Notes: generated by a model not told the origin, from the letters alone. A stretch of DNA of 46,062 bases from Candidatus Woesearchaeota archaeon (GCA_016179955.1 JACPCD010000016.1:24206-70267), one strand, 5' to 3'; counted from the stretch's first letter, positions 1-8,406 are shown. A program made the numbers and translations.

Positions 1-723
1 CCCTACCTGCTGAACCGTGCTGCTCTGGAAGGCGGTGTAAACCTGACAGAATTCCAAGACACCATTTACAAGATTGAAGGTGAGGATTTATACTTAATCG
101 GAACTTCGGAGCATCCACTGGTAGCGCTCAAGAAAGACCAGGTCTTGGATGAAAAGACACTACCGTTACGCATCTGCGGAATAAGCGCTTGTTTCCGCAA
201 GGAATTGGGTGCGCATGGCCGAGACACTAAAGGAATTTTTCGCGTACACCAGTTCCACAAAGTCGAACAAATTGTCTACTGTAAGCCGGAAGATTCTGAA
301 CATTTCTTCAAAGAAATCCAGACCAATTCTGAAGCCCTGTTCAAAGAATTAGGTATTCCGTTCCGAGTGGTACAGATTTGCGCCGGAGATCTGGGAAATA
401 AACAAGCAGTGCAATTTGACATTGAAGCCTGGTTCCCCGGCCAGAACGAGAAAAAAGGGAGGTATCGGGAAGTGACGTCCTGCAGCAACTGCACCGATTA
501 TCAGTCAACCACATTAAACACTAAATTCATGCGAGCGGATGGCACGAAAGAATATGTTCATATCCTTAATAATACTGCACTCACCGATACCCGGCCGATC
601 ATCGCCATTTTAGAAAATTTCCAGACCAAACAGGGAACAGTAAAGATCCCCAAAGTATTGTGGCCGTATATGAATGGTATTAAGGAGATTGGGAAGAAAA
701 AGAGCGGCAAACCTAAAAAATAA
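1..723 (+). CDS. serS: Seryl-tRNA synthetase, C-terminal part (5' truncated by window)
   Basis: Charges tRNA-Ser with serine in the cytoplasm. Frame 1 is open from the first base, so the gene begins outside the window. The class II catalytic core is visible: a GTSEHPL segment near residue 34, motif 2 (FRKELGAHGRDTKGIFRVHQ, around residues 65-84) with its catalytic arginines, the SSCSNCTDYQ-like segment before motif 3, and motif 3 as NNTALTDTRPIIAILENFQ. In most SerS the motif 3 segment reads TALAxPR; the TALTDTR here is a mild variant that keeps the arginine. A lysine-rich tail ends at two adjacent TAA stops. The N-terminal tRNA-binding coiled coil is not in view. Confidence 0.95.
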   Translation, partial: PYLLNRAALEGGVNLTEFQDTIYKIEGEDLYLIGTSEHPLVALKKDQVLDEKTLPLRICGISACFRKELGAHGRDTKGIFRVHQFHKVEQIVYCKPEDSEHFFKEIQTNSEALFKELGIPFRVVQICAGDLGNKQAVQFDIEAWFPGQNEKKGRYREVTSCSNCTDYQSTTLNTKFMRADGTKEYVHILNNTALTDTRPIIAILENFQTKQGTVKIPKVLWPYMNGIKEIGKKKSGKPKK

Positions 724-748
724 TAACTCTATTTTCCATTACCACAAA

Positions 749-757
749 ATATAAAAG
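749..757 (+). promoter_or_regulatory. TATA box of the Tat lipoprotein gene
   Basis: ATATAAAAG lies about 26 nt before the ATG at 779. This spacing predicts a leaderless transcript, the pattern repeated before most genes in the window. Confidence 0.55.
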
Positions 758-778
758 ATACCTCTTTATTGTCTCCGT

Positions 779-2035
779 ATGAATTTATCAAGACGAGACC
801 TTCTTAAAGGAAGCCTTGCCGCTGGAACACTTCTTGCTCTCGGATGCTCTCCAAAGAGAGAAAAGCCTGTTGTTAAAGAAACCCTGCTTCATGTTAGGGT
901 TATAGAAGGAAGCCGCAGAGGAGAAAGTGCGTTTAACCCGTCCGTGAGTGACGACGGTCATTTCTGTACCTATTTCGAGGGAAAGCCCCAGATCACGATG
1001 GAATCTGGAGAAGAAGGAAGTTCTACGCATTATGTAATTAACTCTTATGATACCGCAAAGCTGAAGGTCATCGATCGAATCAAAAATAGGGATAGCATGA
1101 CCTTGTCTCCTCCTCCAGGATGGACCTGGGACGCTCGAATAACACCAACGTTAACCTCGCAGTTTCTTGCCGTACCTGTTTATAAATCAATTGAACCGGG
1201 TAATTGGGATCACTATCTTCCTCGAGCAATTTTTGATCAGGATTATCGGCCGGCAGAAGGCGCTATTGCGGTGTATGATCTCGAACGAAGAGTCTTAGCC
1301 AATATTGTTCCTATGACGGAAGGTCATCAGCGCCATCGGGTACGCGAGGTGAAAAGTTCTGGAGATTACTTAGTGGCAGTAACCAAAAATGGATTAGTAG
1401 ATTCGTTCGTTGCCAACGCCATGACCTATAATTTTAGAACACAACAACTTCAACAATTTGCGGGTGGATCTGGTGGAATATGTTTACGCTATGACCGACA
1501 GGTAGACTGCTCGGGTAGTCATGTCGCATTTGCTCGAAGCGAGTTGGTCCATAATGCAGTTGAAGAACGGGACGAGCATAAAGATACACTGTGCGTCATG
1601 GATGCGCGTACCGGACAGGTCGTCAACGCACTAGAGCTCGATTCGAGCTATTTTCTGGATGATAATGCAATACCTGTAGTTAGAGTAAGCGGGGACATTC
1701 TTTTCTATGCAACGACAACACGGGAAAATGGTCGGCAGTATGGGGTTATCACTCTTGAGGATGGCATAAAACATCTGAACAGTCATTTTGTGCACGTTCT
1801 TCAACAACAAGGGCGACTGGCGCCCTATTCTGACGTTGATGTCAATCAACGAGGAAATGTATTCACGGTGAATCAATTTGAACAACGATTGCGTTTCAAT
1901 GGACAGGTAGTCATGCGGCCAGCGCGGGAAGCGTTTACTGATTTGATAGTTGCTGATGAAACGGAAACAGCAGTCTTCGGAACAAAAACCGATCAAAAAG
2001 GTGAAACAGACCAAGTGTATGTGGTTAGTTCTTAA
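779..2035 (+). CDS. Tat-exported lipoprotein, probable beta-propeller
   Basis: No specific family recognised. The N-terminus (SRRDLLKGSLAAGTLLALGC) combines a twin-arginine motif, a hydrophobic stretch and a lipobox cysteine at about residue 23. This suggests folded export by the Tat route and lipid anchoring on the outside of the membrane. The remaining ~395 residues are strand-rich, with repeated segments of the type VYDLERRVLANIVP and VMDARTGQVVNALELD, resembling WD/PQQ-like propeller blades; the fold is inferred. It stands alone between serS and a broken small ORF, with its own TATA box and a leaderless start. Function unknown. Confidence 0.8.
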   Translation: MNLSRRDLLKGSLAAGTLLALGCSPKREKPVVKETLLHVRVIEGSRRGESAFNPSVSDDGHFCTYFEGKPQITMESGEEGSSTHYVINSYDTAKLKVIDRIKNRDSMTLSPPPGWTWDARITPTLTSQFLAVPVYKSIEPGNWDHYLPRAIFDQDYRPAEGAIAVYDLERRVLANIVPMTEGHQRHRVREVKSSGDYLVAVTKNGLVDSFVANAMTYNFRTQQLQQFAGGSGGICLRYDRQVDCSGSHVAFARSELVHNAVEERDEHKDTLCVMDARTGQVVNALELDSSYFLDDNAIPVVRVSGDILFYATTTRENGRQYGVITLEDGIKHLNSHFVHVLQQQGRLAPYSDVDVNQRGNVFTVNQFEQRLRFNGQVVMRPAREAFTDLIVADETETAVFGTKTDQKGETDQVYVVSS

Positions 2036-2052
2036 ATAAAGCTAGTACTAAA

Positions 2053-2313
2053 ATGACAGAATTATATGACATTGTCGTGAAGTTTAATCCCTTTATTGAT
2101 GACCGACAACTATTTCGGACTATGCTCGGTTATCTGTAAGAGAATTTTCCCCGGCACTGCCAGGTCTACGGCAATTTTCAGGGAGCATTCTTTGAAGTGT
2201 GGGGAAAACCAGCAGTGGAAGCGTTCTGCCAACAGTTTCAGCACCAGTATAGTATAAAATCCATCGAGGTCAACGAATCGGCATATCGGCTGGTGCGTAG
2301 GCCGCCATTGTAG
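2053..2313 (+). pseudogene. Small ORF (86 codons) with one internal TAA stop
   Basis: ATG at 2053 opens a frame giving MTELYDIVVKFNPFIDDRQL and a few more residues up to a TAA at 2137-2139. The same frame then continues with protein-like sequence (QVYGNFQGAFFEVWGKPAVE, ...) to a TAG at 2311. Both halves look like one alpha/beta protein of about 85 residues. No family recognised. The simplest reading is a nonsense mutation or base-call error in a real small gene; recoding is possible but unlikely for TAA. No clear TATA box precedes it. Confidence 0.45.
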
Positions 2314-2470
2314 ATATTTCTTTCAGTGTATAGTATAATACCACTGCGGGAAGAGTATGTAAAGTTAAATTTGTGGCGGCGGCAACCCGCGCCATAATAT
2401 TCATTAGTAATGCACAACATTGTTCATTGTCAATGAAAACATTTATAAACAAGGTTACTCTGCTGCGGGT

Positions 2471-3670
2471 ATGATCCTCAAAGAAACGCTGCGGACCACG
2501 GTTACAGCACAAAAAGCAGAATTAGCCTCCCGAGACCAAGGAATCCGCCGAGAGCTGCTCTCAAAAATCAACGTAGACGTGCCTCATGCCATCATTATTT
2601 CCGGCATCCGGCGCTGCGGCAAAAGTACACTCCTGCAGCAGTTGATGAGCACACTGGGCAACTATTACTACCTTAATTTTGATGACCCGCGGATCTTTAA
2701 TTTTGAGTTAGCTGATTTCGAAAAATTAGAGGAAGTCTTCCTGGAAGAGTTTGGAAAAAAAGAAAATTATTTCTTTGACGAAATTCAAACCGTAGCCCAC
2801 TGGGAATTATGGGTGCGAAAATTACTGGATCTGGGGAAAAAGTGCATCATTACTGGTTCGAACGCATCTCTCCTCAGCCGAGAATTAGGGACAAAACTGA
2901 CCGGAAGGCATTTGACCTATGAACTATTCCCTTTTTCTTATGCCGAAATGCTACAACTTGGTTCGGCCAAGCCTGCACTAAAAACTTTTGAGAAATATAT
3001 TGAACAGGGAGGGTTCCCCGAATATCTTCAAAATCATGAGATAACTATGCTGCAGGAACTGCTTAATGATATTATTGCCAGAGATATTATCGTCCGGCAC
3101 GGCCTTAAAGAAGCAAAAACAGTCAAGGAATTGATTATCTACCTGTTGACTAATGTGGGGAAAGAATTTTCATACCATAAACTGGCAAAATATTGCCAGG
3201 TTGGTTCGGTCAACACCATCATTTCTTACATTTCTTATTTGGAAGACAGTTATCTTCTATTTACTATTCCCCGGTTTGATTACTCTTTGGGAAAACAACT
3301 GGTCAGCCCTAAAAAATCGTACAGCATTGATGTGGGGTTTGCCAGAGCTAACTCGGCCTCTTTTTCTGCTGACCGTGGACGGATTTTAGAGAATATTGCA
3401 TTCCTGCACCTGCGCCGAAAATACCCTGAAATTTATTATTACAGAGAAGAGAAAGAATGTGATTTTATAATTAAAGAACAAGGTAAAGCTACCGCTGCAA
3501 TCCAGGTGTGCACGCAGCTTAATGAAGAAAATAAAGAACGGGAAATAGAAGGATTGACAGAGGCCATGAAAAAGCTAAAAATACCCCGGGGCTTAATCCT
3601 CACCTTAAATCAGGAAGACTCCTGGGGAAATATAAGTATTACCCCTCTTTGGAAATGGTTGCGAGAATGA
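2471..3670 (+). CDS. AAA ATPase with DUF4143 domain (AAA_14 type)
   Basis: Archaeal P-loop ATPase of the AAA_14 plus DUF4143 family, with a restriction-endonuclease-like C-terminal region in known members; the family's role is poorly defined. Walker A is GIRRCGKST (residues ~45-53), Walker B YFFDEIQ (~100-106), a sensor-like TGSN (~128). The C-terminal half has the typical YYYREEKECDFII segment. A longer frame opens at 2420, but a TATA box (TTTATAAAC, 2442-2450) lies 25 nt before the ATG at 2471, which supports the shorter, leaderless form of 399 residues. A second, divergent member of the family is at 26475-27650. Confidence 0.88.
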   Translation: MILKETLRTTVTAQKAELASRDQGIRRELLSKINVDVPHAIIISGIRRCGKSTLLQQLMSTLGNYYYLNFDDPRIFNFELADFEKLEEVFLEEFGKKENYFFDEIQTVAHWELWVRKLLDLGKKCIITGSNASLLSRELGTKLTGRHLTYELFPFSYAEMLQLGSAKPALKTFEKYIEQGGFPEYLQNHEITMLQELLNDIIARDIIVRHGLKEAKTVKELIIYLLTNVGKEFSYHKLAKYCQVGSVNTIISYISYLEDSYLLFTIPRFDYSLGKQLVSPKKSYSIDVGFARANSASFSADRGRILENIAFLHLRRKYPEIYYYREEKECDFIIKEQGKATAAIQVCTQLNEENKEREIEGLTEAMKKLKIPRGLILTLNQEDSWGNISITPLWKWLRE

Positions 3671-3730
3671 GACGGAAGCGATGGCCGGACCTCAGCGGAC
3701 GGGCCTAATACCTACTTCCCGCCCATAATT

Positions 3731-3739
3731 CTTATAAAT
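3731..3739 (+). promoter_or_regulatory. TATA box of orc1/cdc6
   Basis: CTTATAAAT is centred 26 nt before the ATG at 3761, implying a leaderless orc1/cdc6 mRNA. The 90-nt gap (3671-3760) was also inspected for origin recognition boxes; no convincing ORB repeats were seen. Confidence 0.6.
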
Positions 3740-3760
3740 CATTCAGCTTTCATTATAACT

Positions 3761-4822
3761 ATGCCTCTGTTCAAGGATATGCTCAAAAGCGGTGAGACAC
3801 TCTTTCGGGATACGGTCGTCTTGGGATATGATTTCCAGCCTAAACTAATCCCGTACCGGGAGCCGGAGCAGATGAAGTTCGCCACCGTAATCCGGCCCCT
3901 GCTGCAAGGCCACAACGGACGAAACTTATTTGTCTACGGGCCGCCCGGAGTCGGTAAAACGACGGCCTGCAAGCACGTGCTGCGGGAGCTGGAAGAAGAG
4001 ACTGGGAGTGTAATGCATTTCTACATCAATTGCTGGAAAGAAAATACTACTTTTAAGATTTTCTACAAGATGTGCGAAGAGTTGGGCCATCACTTTCTCC
4101 AGCAGCAGAAAACCAGTGATTTATTCTCTATCATCAAGGAAAAAGTGAACAAGTCAGCAGCAGTGTTTATTTTCGATGAAATCGACAAACTGGAAGACTT
4201 TAATTTCCTTTATACTGTGCTGGAAGATATTTACCGCAAATCCGTTATCCTCATCACTAATTACCGCGACAGCTATTCGGAATTAGATGAGCGCATCCGC
4301 AGCCGGTTAGCTCCAGAGTTTGTGTTCTTCCGCGAGTACAATGAGCAGGAAATCGCCGGCATCCTGAAACAACGGCGGGAATACGCCTTTGTGCAGGGAT
4401 GCTGGGATGAAGATGCCTTCACGGAAATAGTGGAAAAATGCACTGAAACGAATGACGTGCGTGTCGGTTTATACTTGATGCGGGAAGCCGGAACCATCGC
4501 CGAGGAGCGCAGTTCCCGGATTATCAATGGGGCTCATGTTGCTGATGCCATTACCAAAGTCAATGACTTCCACATTAAGCCGACGGAAGGATTGGATGAA
4601 GAGATGCAGCTGCTTCTTAATTTAGTGCGTGACCACAGCGGGAAGAAAATTGGCGAAGTGTATAGCACGTATATTGAAACGGGGGGAGACATGAGTTACA
4701 AAAGTTTCCACCGGCGGATCATGAAGCTGGAGGAAAACCGGTTTATTTCTACTGAAAAAGTTTCCGGGAAAGAAGGGAATTCTACCTTAGTGCATTATGC
4801 CACAAAGCTGACGGATTTTTGA
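3761..4822 (+). CDS. cdc6: Orc1/Cdc6 replication initiator
   Basis: Binds the replication origin and helps load the MCM helicase. AAA+ features: Walker A GPPGVGKTT (residues 60-68), Walker B VFIFDEID (135-142), sensor 1 ITNY (165-168), and a box-VII/arginine region DERIRSRL (176-183). The last ~80 residues fit the winged-helix DNA-binding domain. At 353 residues it is slightly shorter than the usual ~400, mainly in the N-terminal extension. It starts 26 nt after a TATA box. Archaeal cdc6 genes often sit beside an origin, but no repeat cluster supporting an origin was visible here. Confidence 0.93.
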   Translation: MPLFKDMLKSGETLFRDTVVLGYDFQPKLIPYREPEQMKFATVIRPLLQGHNGRNLFVYGPPGVGKTTACKHVLRELEEETGSVMHFYINCWKENTTFKIFYKMCEELGHHFLQQQKTSDLFSIIKEKVNKSAAVFIFDEIDKLEDFNFLYTVLEDIYRKSVILITNYRDSYSELDERIRSRLAPEFVFFREYNEQEIAGILKQRREYAFVQGCWDEDAFTEIVEKCTETNDVRVGLYLMREAGTIAEERSSRIINGAHVADAITKVNDFHIKPTEGLDEEMQLLLNLVRDHSGKKIGEVYSTYIETGGDMSYKSFHRRIMKLEENRFISTEKVSGKEGNSTLVHYATKLTDF

Positions 4823-4864
4823 ATGCATCACGTCTGCCTGCCGGGTCAAGAAAAAAATCCTAAT

Positions 4865-5275
4865 TTACAACCCCAAAAACACCACCAACGCTATTACTAA
4901 TCCCATCAACGAACCTACTGCCACTTGCGCCGGCGTATGCCCCAAGGCATAGTGCAGCTCCGTCTTCAGCTTGATTTTGCGGAGAATACGATTGATGACC
5001 ATGCCTTCCTCACCCACACTGCGGCGGACATTAAACGCATCCATTAAAACGATAAACGTCAGTACCAAACTCAGGGCAAAGACGGTGGTCGTGCCCTCGT
5101 CCAGATAAATGCTCGTGGCGAGAGCTACAACGAACGCGGCATGTGTCGAGGGCATGCCTCCGGTAACTATCAAATCATGCCAATGCAAGGTCTTATGGCG
5201 AAACCAGAAAATAATCAGCTTGAGCACTTGCGCTCCAAATCCGGCGAGTAGCGTGGCCAGAATTATCTTATTCAT
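4865..5275 (-). CDS. DUF212 (divergent PAP2-like) membrane protein
   Basis: Small integral membrane protein of the DUF212/YuiD family, distantly related to acid phosphatase and vanadium haloperoxidase (PAP2) enzymes. Visible family signatures are GGMPSTHAA (about residues 39-47), MDAFNVRRSVG (~80-90) and GHTPAQVAVGSLMG near the C-terminus; four or so hydrophobic segments cover its 136 residues. The Ser-Thr-His of the first motif resembles the PAP2 catalytic loop. It is divergent from the VTT-family gene and shares its TATA region (5299-5307). Substrate unknown; a lipid-phosphate role is inference. Confidence 0.85.
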   Translation of the reverse strand: MNKIILATLLAGFGAQVLKLIIFWFRHKTLHWHDLIVTGGMPSTHAAFVVALATSIYLDEGTTTVFALSLVLTFIVLMDAFNVRRSVGEEGMVINRILRKIKLKTELHYALGHTPAQVAVGSLMGLVIALVVFLGL

Positions 5276-5298
5276 AGGAGAGGATGAAATACGTGAGA

Positions 5299-5307
5299 TT
5301 TATATAC
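5299..5307. promoter_or_regulatory. Shared (bidirectional) TATA box
   Basis: TTTATATAC lies 28 nt before the minus-strand ATG at 5275 and 30 nt before the plus-strand ATG at 5333. The near-palindromic box could direct both leaderless transcripts. Confidence 0.5.
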
Positions 5308-5332
5308 TTTATTGCGCTTTTCGGAAACTACG

Positions 5333-5985
5333 ATGACGCACCGGCAGCGATTCATAAGCTATTTAGTTCTGGCACTGATCATTCTCGGGTTAGGAACCGC
5401 AATATTGTTCCTGCCCAACATCAAAGAATTAGCCTCGCCAGAATTCCTGCGGGAATACATACTGGGCCTCGGATGGTGGGGCTATTTTGCGTATGTCTTC
5501 ATTGCACTTTTATCAATCCCCCTCCCCATCCCCAGTACACCCGTAGCTTTAGTGGGGGGATATATTTATGGAGCGTTCGTCGGGGTGATGTTAACGATCA
5601 TCGGCACGACGCTGGGTTCGCTGCTGATGTTTTACCTGGTGCGGCAATGGGGCCGATCGCTGGTGGAGAAATTAGTTGATTCGCACCATATCCAGCATTT
5701 CCTGCACATCTTCAAGCGCCGGGGCCAGACGGCAGCATTAATTTCGTATGCCCTTCCGGTCTTTCCCGTATTCTCTTTGTCCTCATTGCCATCTTCCGCG
5801 AAAAGGTCAAGCGTTTCATGTTCAAGGAATTGAAGGAGCTGGAGCAGGAAGTGGAGCACGAAGTGGTTAAAGTAGAGGAAGAAGTGGAAGAGGAGATTCG
5901 AAAGATTGAACAGAAACCGCGGGAAGAAGTTGAGACGAAAGTCAAGAAAATAAATAGGAAACCGCGTCCACCACGCAAAAAATAA
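5333..5985 (+). pseudogene. VTT/DedA-like (SNARE-associated) membrane protein, broken by deletion/frameshift
   Basis: The first frame (5333-5833) gives a typical TVP38/VTT start: a TM segment, then IPLPIPSTPVALVGGYIYGA and TLGSLLMFYLVRQWG, ending in ALPVFPV. At about 5770 it runs into nonsense (FSLSSLPSSAKR...). The real C-terminus resumes in frame 1 from 5770 as ILFVLIAIFREKVKRFMFKE plus a charged coiled tail, ending at TAA 5983-5985. Roughly 60 residues of family sequence between the PVFPV motif and the last TM appear missing, so an out-of-frame deletion (real or in assembly) fits better than a single-base shift. The ATG at 5333 is favoured over the upstream TTG at 5312 by TATA spacing. Confidence 0.72.
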
Positions 5986-5986
5986 T

Positions 5987-6760
5987 TTACTTCCTAAACC
6001 CAAAATCAACCATTAACGGCAGATGGTCAGAAAAATGTAATTTTAGCACTGAATATTTCTTGACTTTTATTTGCGGCGAGGTTAAAATATAGTCCAATCG
6101 GCGGGTGGGATGCCACGCTGGTTCCGTAAAGGGAATGGATTTGGCATGCAAGCTGACCACATCTTTGAGATGAGTCTTGCGCAAGAGATCCTGGATTTCC
6201 TGCAACCCATGAAAAGTATTAAAGTCGCCCATCAATATCACCGGGTTTTTGATGCGGTTGACAATATGGGTCAGCTCTTGCAGCTGTCGTGTCCTGGCGC
6301 GCCGGCCTAAGGCGAGGTGAGCCACCAGCAAGGTAACTTTCCGGGGGCAGAAGACGCTGGCTTCAATCACCATCCGTTTGGTGCCTTCGTGGAATACGTG
6401 GTATTTCACGTCCTGAAGCTTAAACTTTGATATGACGGCATTGGCCTGCTTGTTCAGAATGGGAAGATGATGAAACAATCTCAGCCAGCCTTGCAGCGGA
6501 TACTTTATTTTCTCTATGAAATCATTCAATTTTAATTTTTCTTCCAGAAAGCGGACCTCATCTTCTCGCCGGGCGCGTAGTGAGCCGGTATCGACTTCAA
6601 TTAACGCCAGGATATCGGGCTTTATTTTCCTCAGCGCCGCAACTATCTTTTGATCCAGATGCTTGGGCGGGAAAAATATCTTCCAGAATTTGAGGTATTG
6701 ATACCATTTTCCGGCGATGCCTTCGCAATATTCGATGTTGTAGGTGATGAGCTTGACCAT
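5987..6760 (-). CDS. Endonuclease/exonuclease/phosphatase (EEP) family protein
   Basis: Metal-dependent phosphodiesterase fold (DNase I/AP endonuclease/sphingomyelinase superfamily). Catalytic motifs are all present: YNIEY (N near residue 8), LIEVD, VAHLALG, MGDFNTF, RRLDYIL and the terminal SDHLPL. Length 257 matches single-domain members. The substrate cannot be told from sequence; DNA repair or a small phosphodiester are both possible. TATA at 6780-6790 (CTTTTATACTC on the coding strand) is 25 nt from the start, so it is leaderless. It converges almost end to end with the broken VTT gene. Confidence 0.87.
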   Translation of the reverse strand: MVKLITYNIEYCEGIAGKWYQYLKFWKIFFPPKHLDQKIVAALRKIKPDILALIEVDTGSLRARREDEVRFLEEKLKLNDFIEKIKYPLQGWLRLFHHLPILNKQANAVISKFKLQDVKYHVFHEGTKRMVIEASVFCPRKVTLLVAHLALGRRARTRQLQELTHIVNRIKNPVILMGDFNTFHGLQEIQDLLRKTHLKDVVSLHAKSIPFTEPAWHPTRRLDYILTSPQIKVKKYSVLKLHFSDHLPLMVDFGFRK

Positions 6761-6835
6761 CCAGAGAAAGAAGATTAAAGAGTATAAAAGATTATCCCTG
6801 CACTCAAAAAGTCAGAAGAACCTACTCTTTAAAAA

Positions 6836-8134
6836 TCACTTCAGTATTCCATACCCGATCAGCCGAAACCTATCGCCCACTCTCCGGGAAATGGTAATCC
6901 GGCTGCCCCGCTCGGCACAAATCGGTTTTTTAAGCACACAGGTCGTATTCTTCTTGGACGGGTCAACGACTACCCCTACCGTTGCTGCGGAATTCACGTT
7001 TAACATCAGCACTTCTCCTTTAGCCAGAGGCTTGACGTCCGTCTCCTCTTTCGTTCCCACCACCCGCTCCAATAAATAAGTGTCCAAGGCTACCTGATAA
7101 TGCACCGGGGGTAATTTTCCCGGCAGGCCAACCATGGAACCAGTTAATGAATCCGATTTGACGATGCTGGGGTCTAAAGCAGTTTCTATTGCCATACTGC
7201 CGCCAGGAGATATTTTTAAAACGGGAACCCCGCCGGAAAAGATTTGGGTGATGGTAGTGGTTAATGGCTTCCATATTTTCTTGTTCTTCTCTTCCACCAT
7301 ATAGCCAGGCAGAATATCAACAGTTTCTCCCACCGACAAAATACCCTGCTTTATGGTGCCACCAACCACACCACCTTTCAGATTAGCGGAAGTAGTGCCG
7401 GGCCGATTGACGTCAAAAGATCGTGCGACCAACATCAAGGGGTCTTTGTGAAGGTCTCGAGGGGGAGTAGGAATACTGTCCTGAATGGCCTTCAGCAGCA
7501 TGTCCACGTTGACGTTGGCTCGCGCCGAAATGGGGATGACTGGAACATCTTTATAATCGGTTCCCGCTAAGAATTCCCGAATCTGCCGGTAATTCTCCAG
7601 CGCTTCGTCATGGCTCACTAAATCAATCTTGTTCTGAATCACAATGACGTTTTTGATGCCGCAGATCTGCAACGCCACCAGATGTTCTTTGGTCTGAGGC
7701 TGAGGACATTTTTCATTGGCTGCTACTAACAGCAAGGCACCGTCAACAATGGCGGCACCGCTTAACATGGTGGCCATTAACGATTCGTGCCCGGGAGCAT
7801 CCACTAACGACATTTTCCGTTGGGGCGCAACTGCTTGATTGCACTTGCTGCATTTATCCTTGACAGTGTACCGAGCACACGGTTCACAGTACGAAATGGT
7901 AAAATCAGCATATCCCAAACGAATGGTGATGCCTTTCTTCAATTCTTCCGAATGGGTGTCGGTCCATTTGCCGCTCAGCCGTTCCGTTAAGGTAGTTTTG
8001 CCATGGTCAACGTGGCCGACTAACGCCAAGTTCAATTCCGGCTGGACGGAAAGAGTTTCAGTGGTGGAAGTGTCACTGAAAGCGGCAGCAGCAGGTGTAG
8101 TAGAATTTTCCTCAGTGCTTTTTTTGCGCGGCAT
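6836..8134 (-). CDS. Translation initiation factor aIF2 subunit gamma
   Basis: GTPase subunit of aIF2, which delivers initiator Met-tRNA to the small ribosomal subunit. G1 is GHVDHGKTT (residues 40-48), G3 DAPGH (~112), G4 NKID (~168), G5 region SARAN. A zinc knuckle with CxxC pairs (YCEPC and KCSKC, ~80-98) sits inside the G domain, as in archaeal aIF2-gamma; domains II and III follow. An unusual ~33-residue Ser/Thr/Ala-rich N-terminal extension precedes the G domain. TATA (coding strand CTTTTATAAATA, 8155-8166) gives a leaderless start at 8134. Upstream lies the MITE-like element. Confidence 0.97.
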   Translation of the reverse strand: MPRKKSTEENSTTPAAAAFSDTSTTETLSVQPELNLALVGHVDHGKTTLTERLSGKWTDTHSEELKKGITIRLGYADFTISYCEPCARYTVKDKCSKCNQAVAPQRKMSLVDAPGHESLMATMLSGAAIVDGALLLVAANEKCPQPQTKEHLVALQICGIKNVIVIQNKIDLVSHDEALENYRQIREFLAGTDYKDVPVIPISARANVNVDMLLKAIQDSIPTPPRDLHKDPLMLVARSFDVNRPGTTSANLKGGVVGGTIKQGILSVGETVDILPGYMVEEKNKKIWKPLTTTITQIFSGGVPVLKISPGGSMAIETALDPSIVKSDSLTGSMVGLPGKLPPVHYQVALDTYLLERVVGTKEETDVKPLAKGEVLMLNVNSAATVGVVVDPSKKNTTCVLKKPICAERGSRITISRRVGDRFRLIGYGILK

Positions 8135-8197
8135 TACCTTTCCTGAAAAGAGGCGTATTTATAAAAGTTTAGGGGGAAGTCGAGGGAAAGTCGTCCT

Positions 8198-8206
8198 ATA
8201 GAAAAC
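8198..8206. repeat. Target-site duplication, left copy (9 bp)
   Basis: ATAGAAAAC directly abuts the left terminal inverted repeat of the element at 8207-8347. The identical 9-mer abuts the right end at 8348-8356. Confidence 0.7.
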
Positions 8207-8347
8207 GGCTCTGTAGAAAGTCTCGCTCGCACCCTGCCTCATTGTTTTCATTACTGCAAAAAGTAGTTGAAATGAAGTGGCAGGGCATCACTCGTCTTAC
8301 GAATAGTCGAGTGCTCGCTGGCGATATTCGCGACTTTCTACAGAGCC
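8207..8347. mobile_element. MITE-like non-autonomous element (141 bp)
   Basis: Perfect 16-bp terminal inverted repeats: GGCTCTGTAGAAAGTC at 8207-8222 and its reverse complement at 8332-8347, flanked by a perfect 9-bp direct duplication. No ORF inside. The interior folds strongly: an imperfect ~24-bp hairpin whose base is CCCTGCC (8232-8238)/GGCAGGG (8279-8285), plus CACTCG/CGAGTG and GCGA/TCGC hairpins. The layout is that of a miniature inverted-repeat transposable element mobilised in trans. It sits between the promoters of aIF2-gamma and the UbiB-like gene. The parent transposon family is not identified; a structured RNA is the alternative, but the target duplication favours transposition. 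Confidence 0.75.
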
Positions 8348-8356
8348 ATAGAAAAC
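8348..8356. repeat. Target-site duplication, right copy (9 bp)
   Basis: ATAGAAAAC, identical to 8198-8206. The pair brackets the terminal inverted repeats exactly, as expected for a recent insertion. Confidence 0.7.
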
Positions 8357-8406
8357 AACAACTTTAAAAAACTCCCCTGCATTCTTCCCCTTAAAAGAGG
8401 AAAGAC

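Noticed and set aside
2420-2470. Longer N-terminus for the first DUF4143 ATPase
   Set aside because: The TATA box lies inside this extension and points to the ATG at 2471; the extra 17 residues are not family-like.
3671-3760. Replication origin next to cdc6
   Set aside because: No clear ORB-type repeats or unwinding element were found upstream of cdc6; the sequence is short and GC-mixed.
8207-8347. tRNA or 5S-like RNA in the element
   Set aside because: Outer stem of 16 bp and lack of T-loop or A/B-box patterns, plus the target duplication, argue for a MITE.
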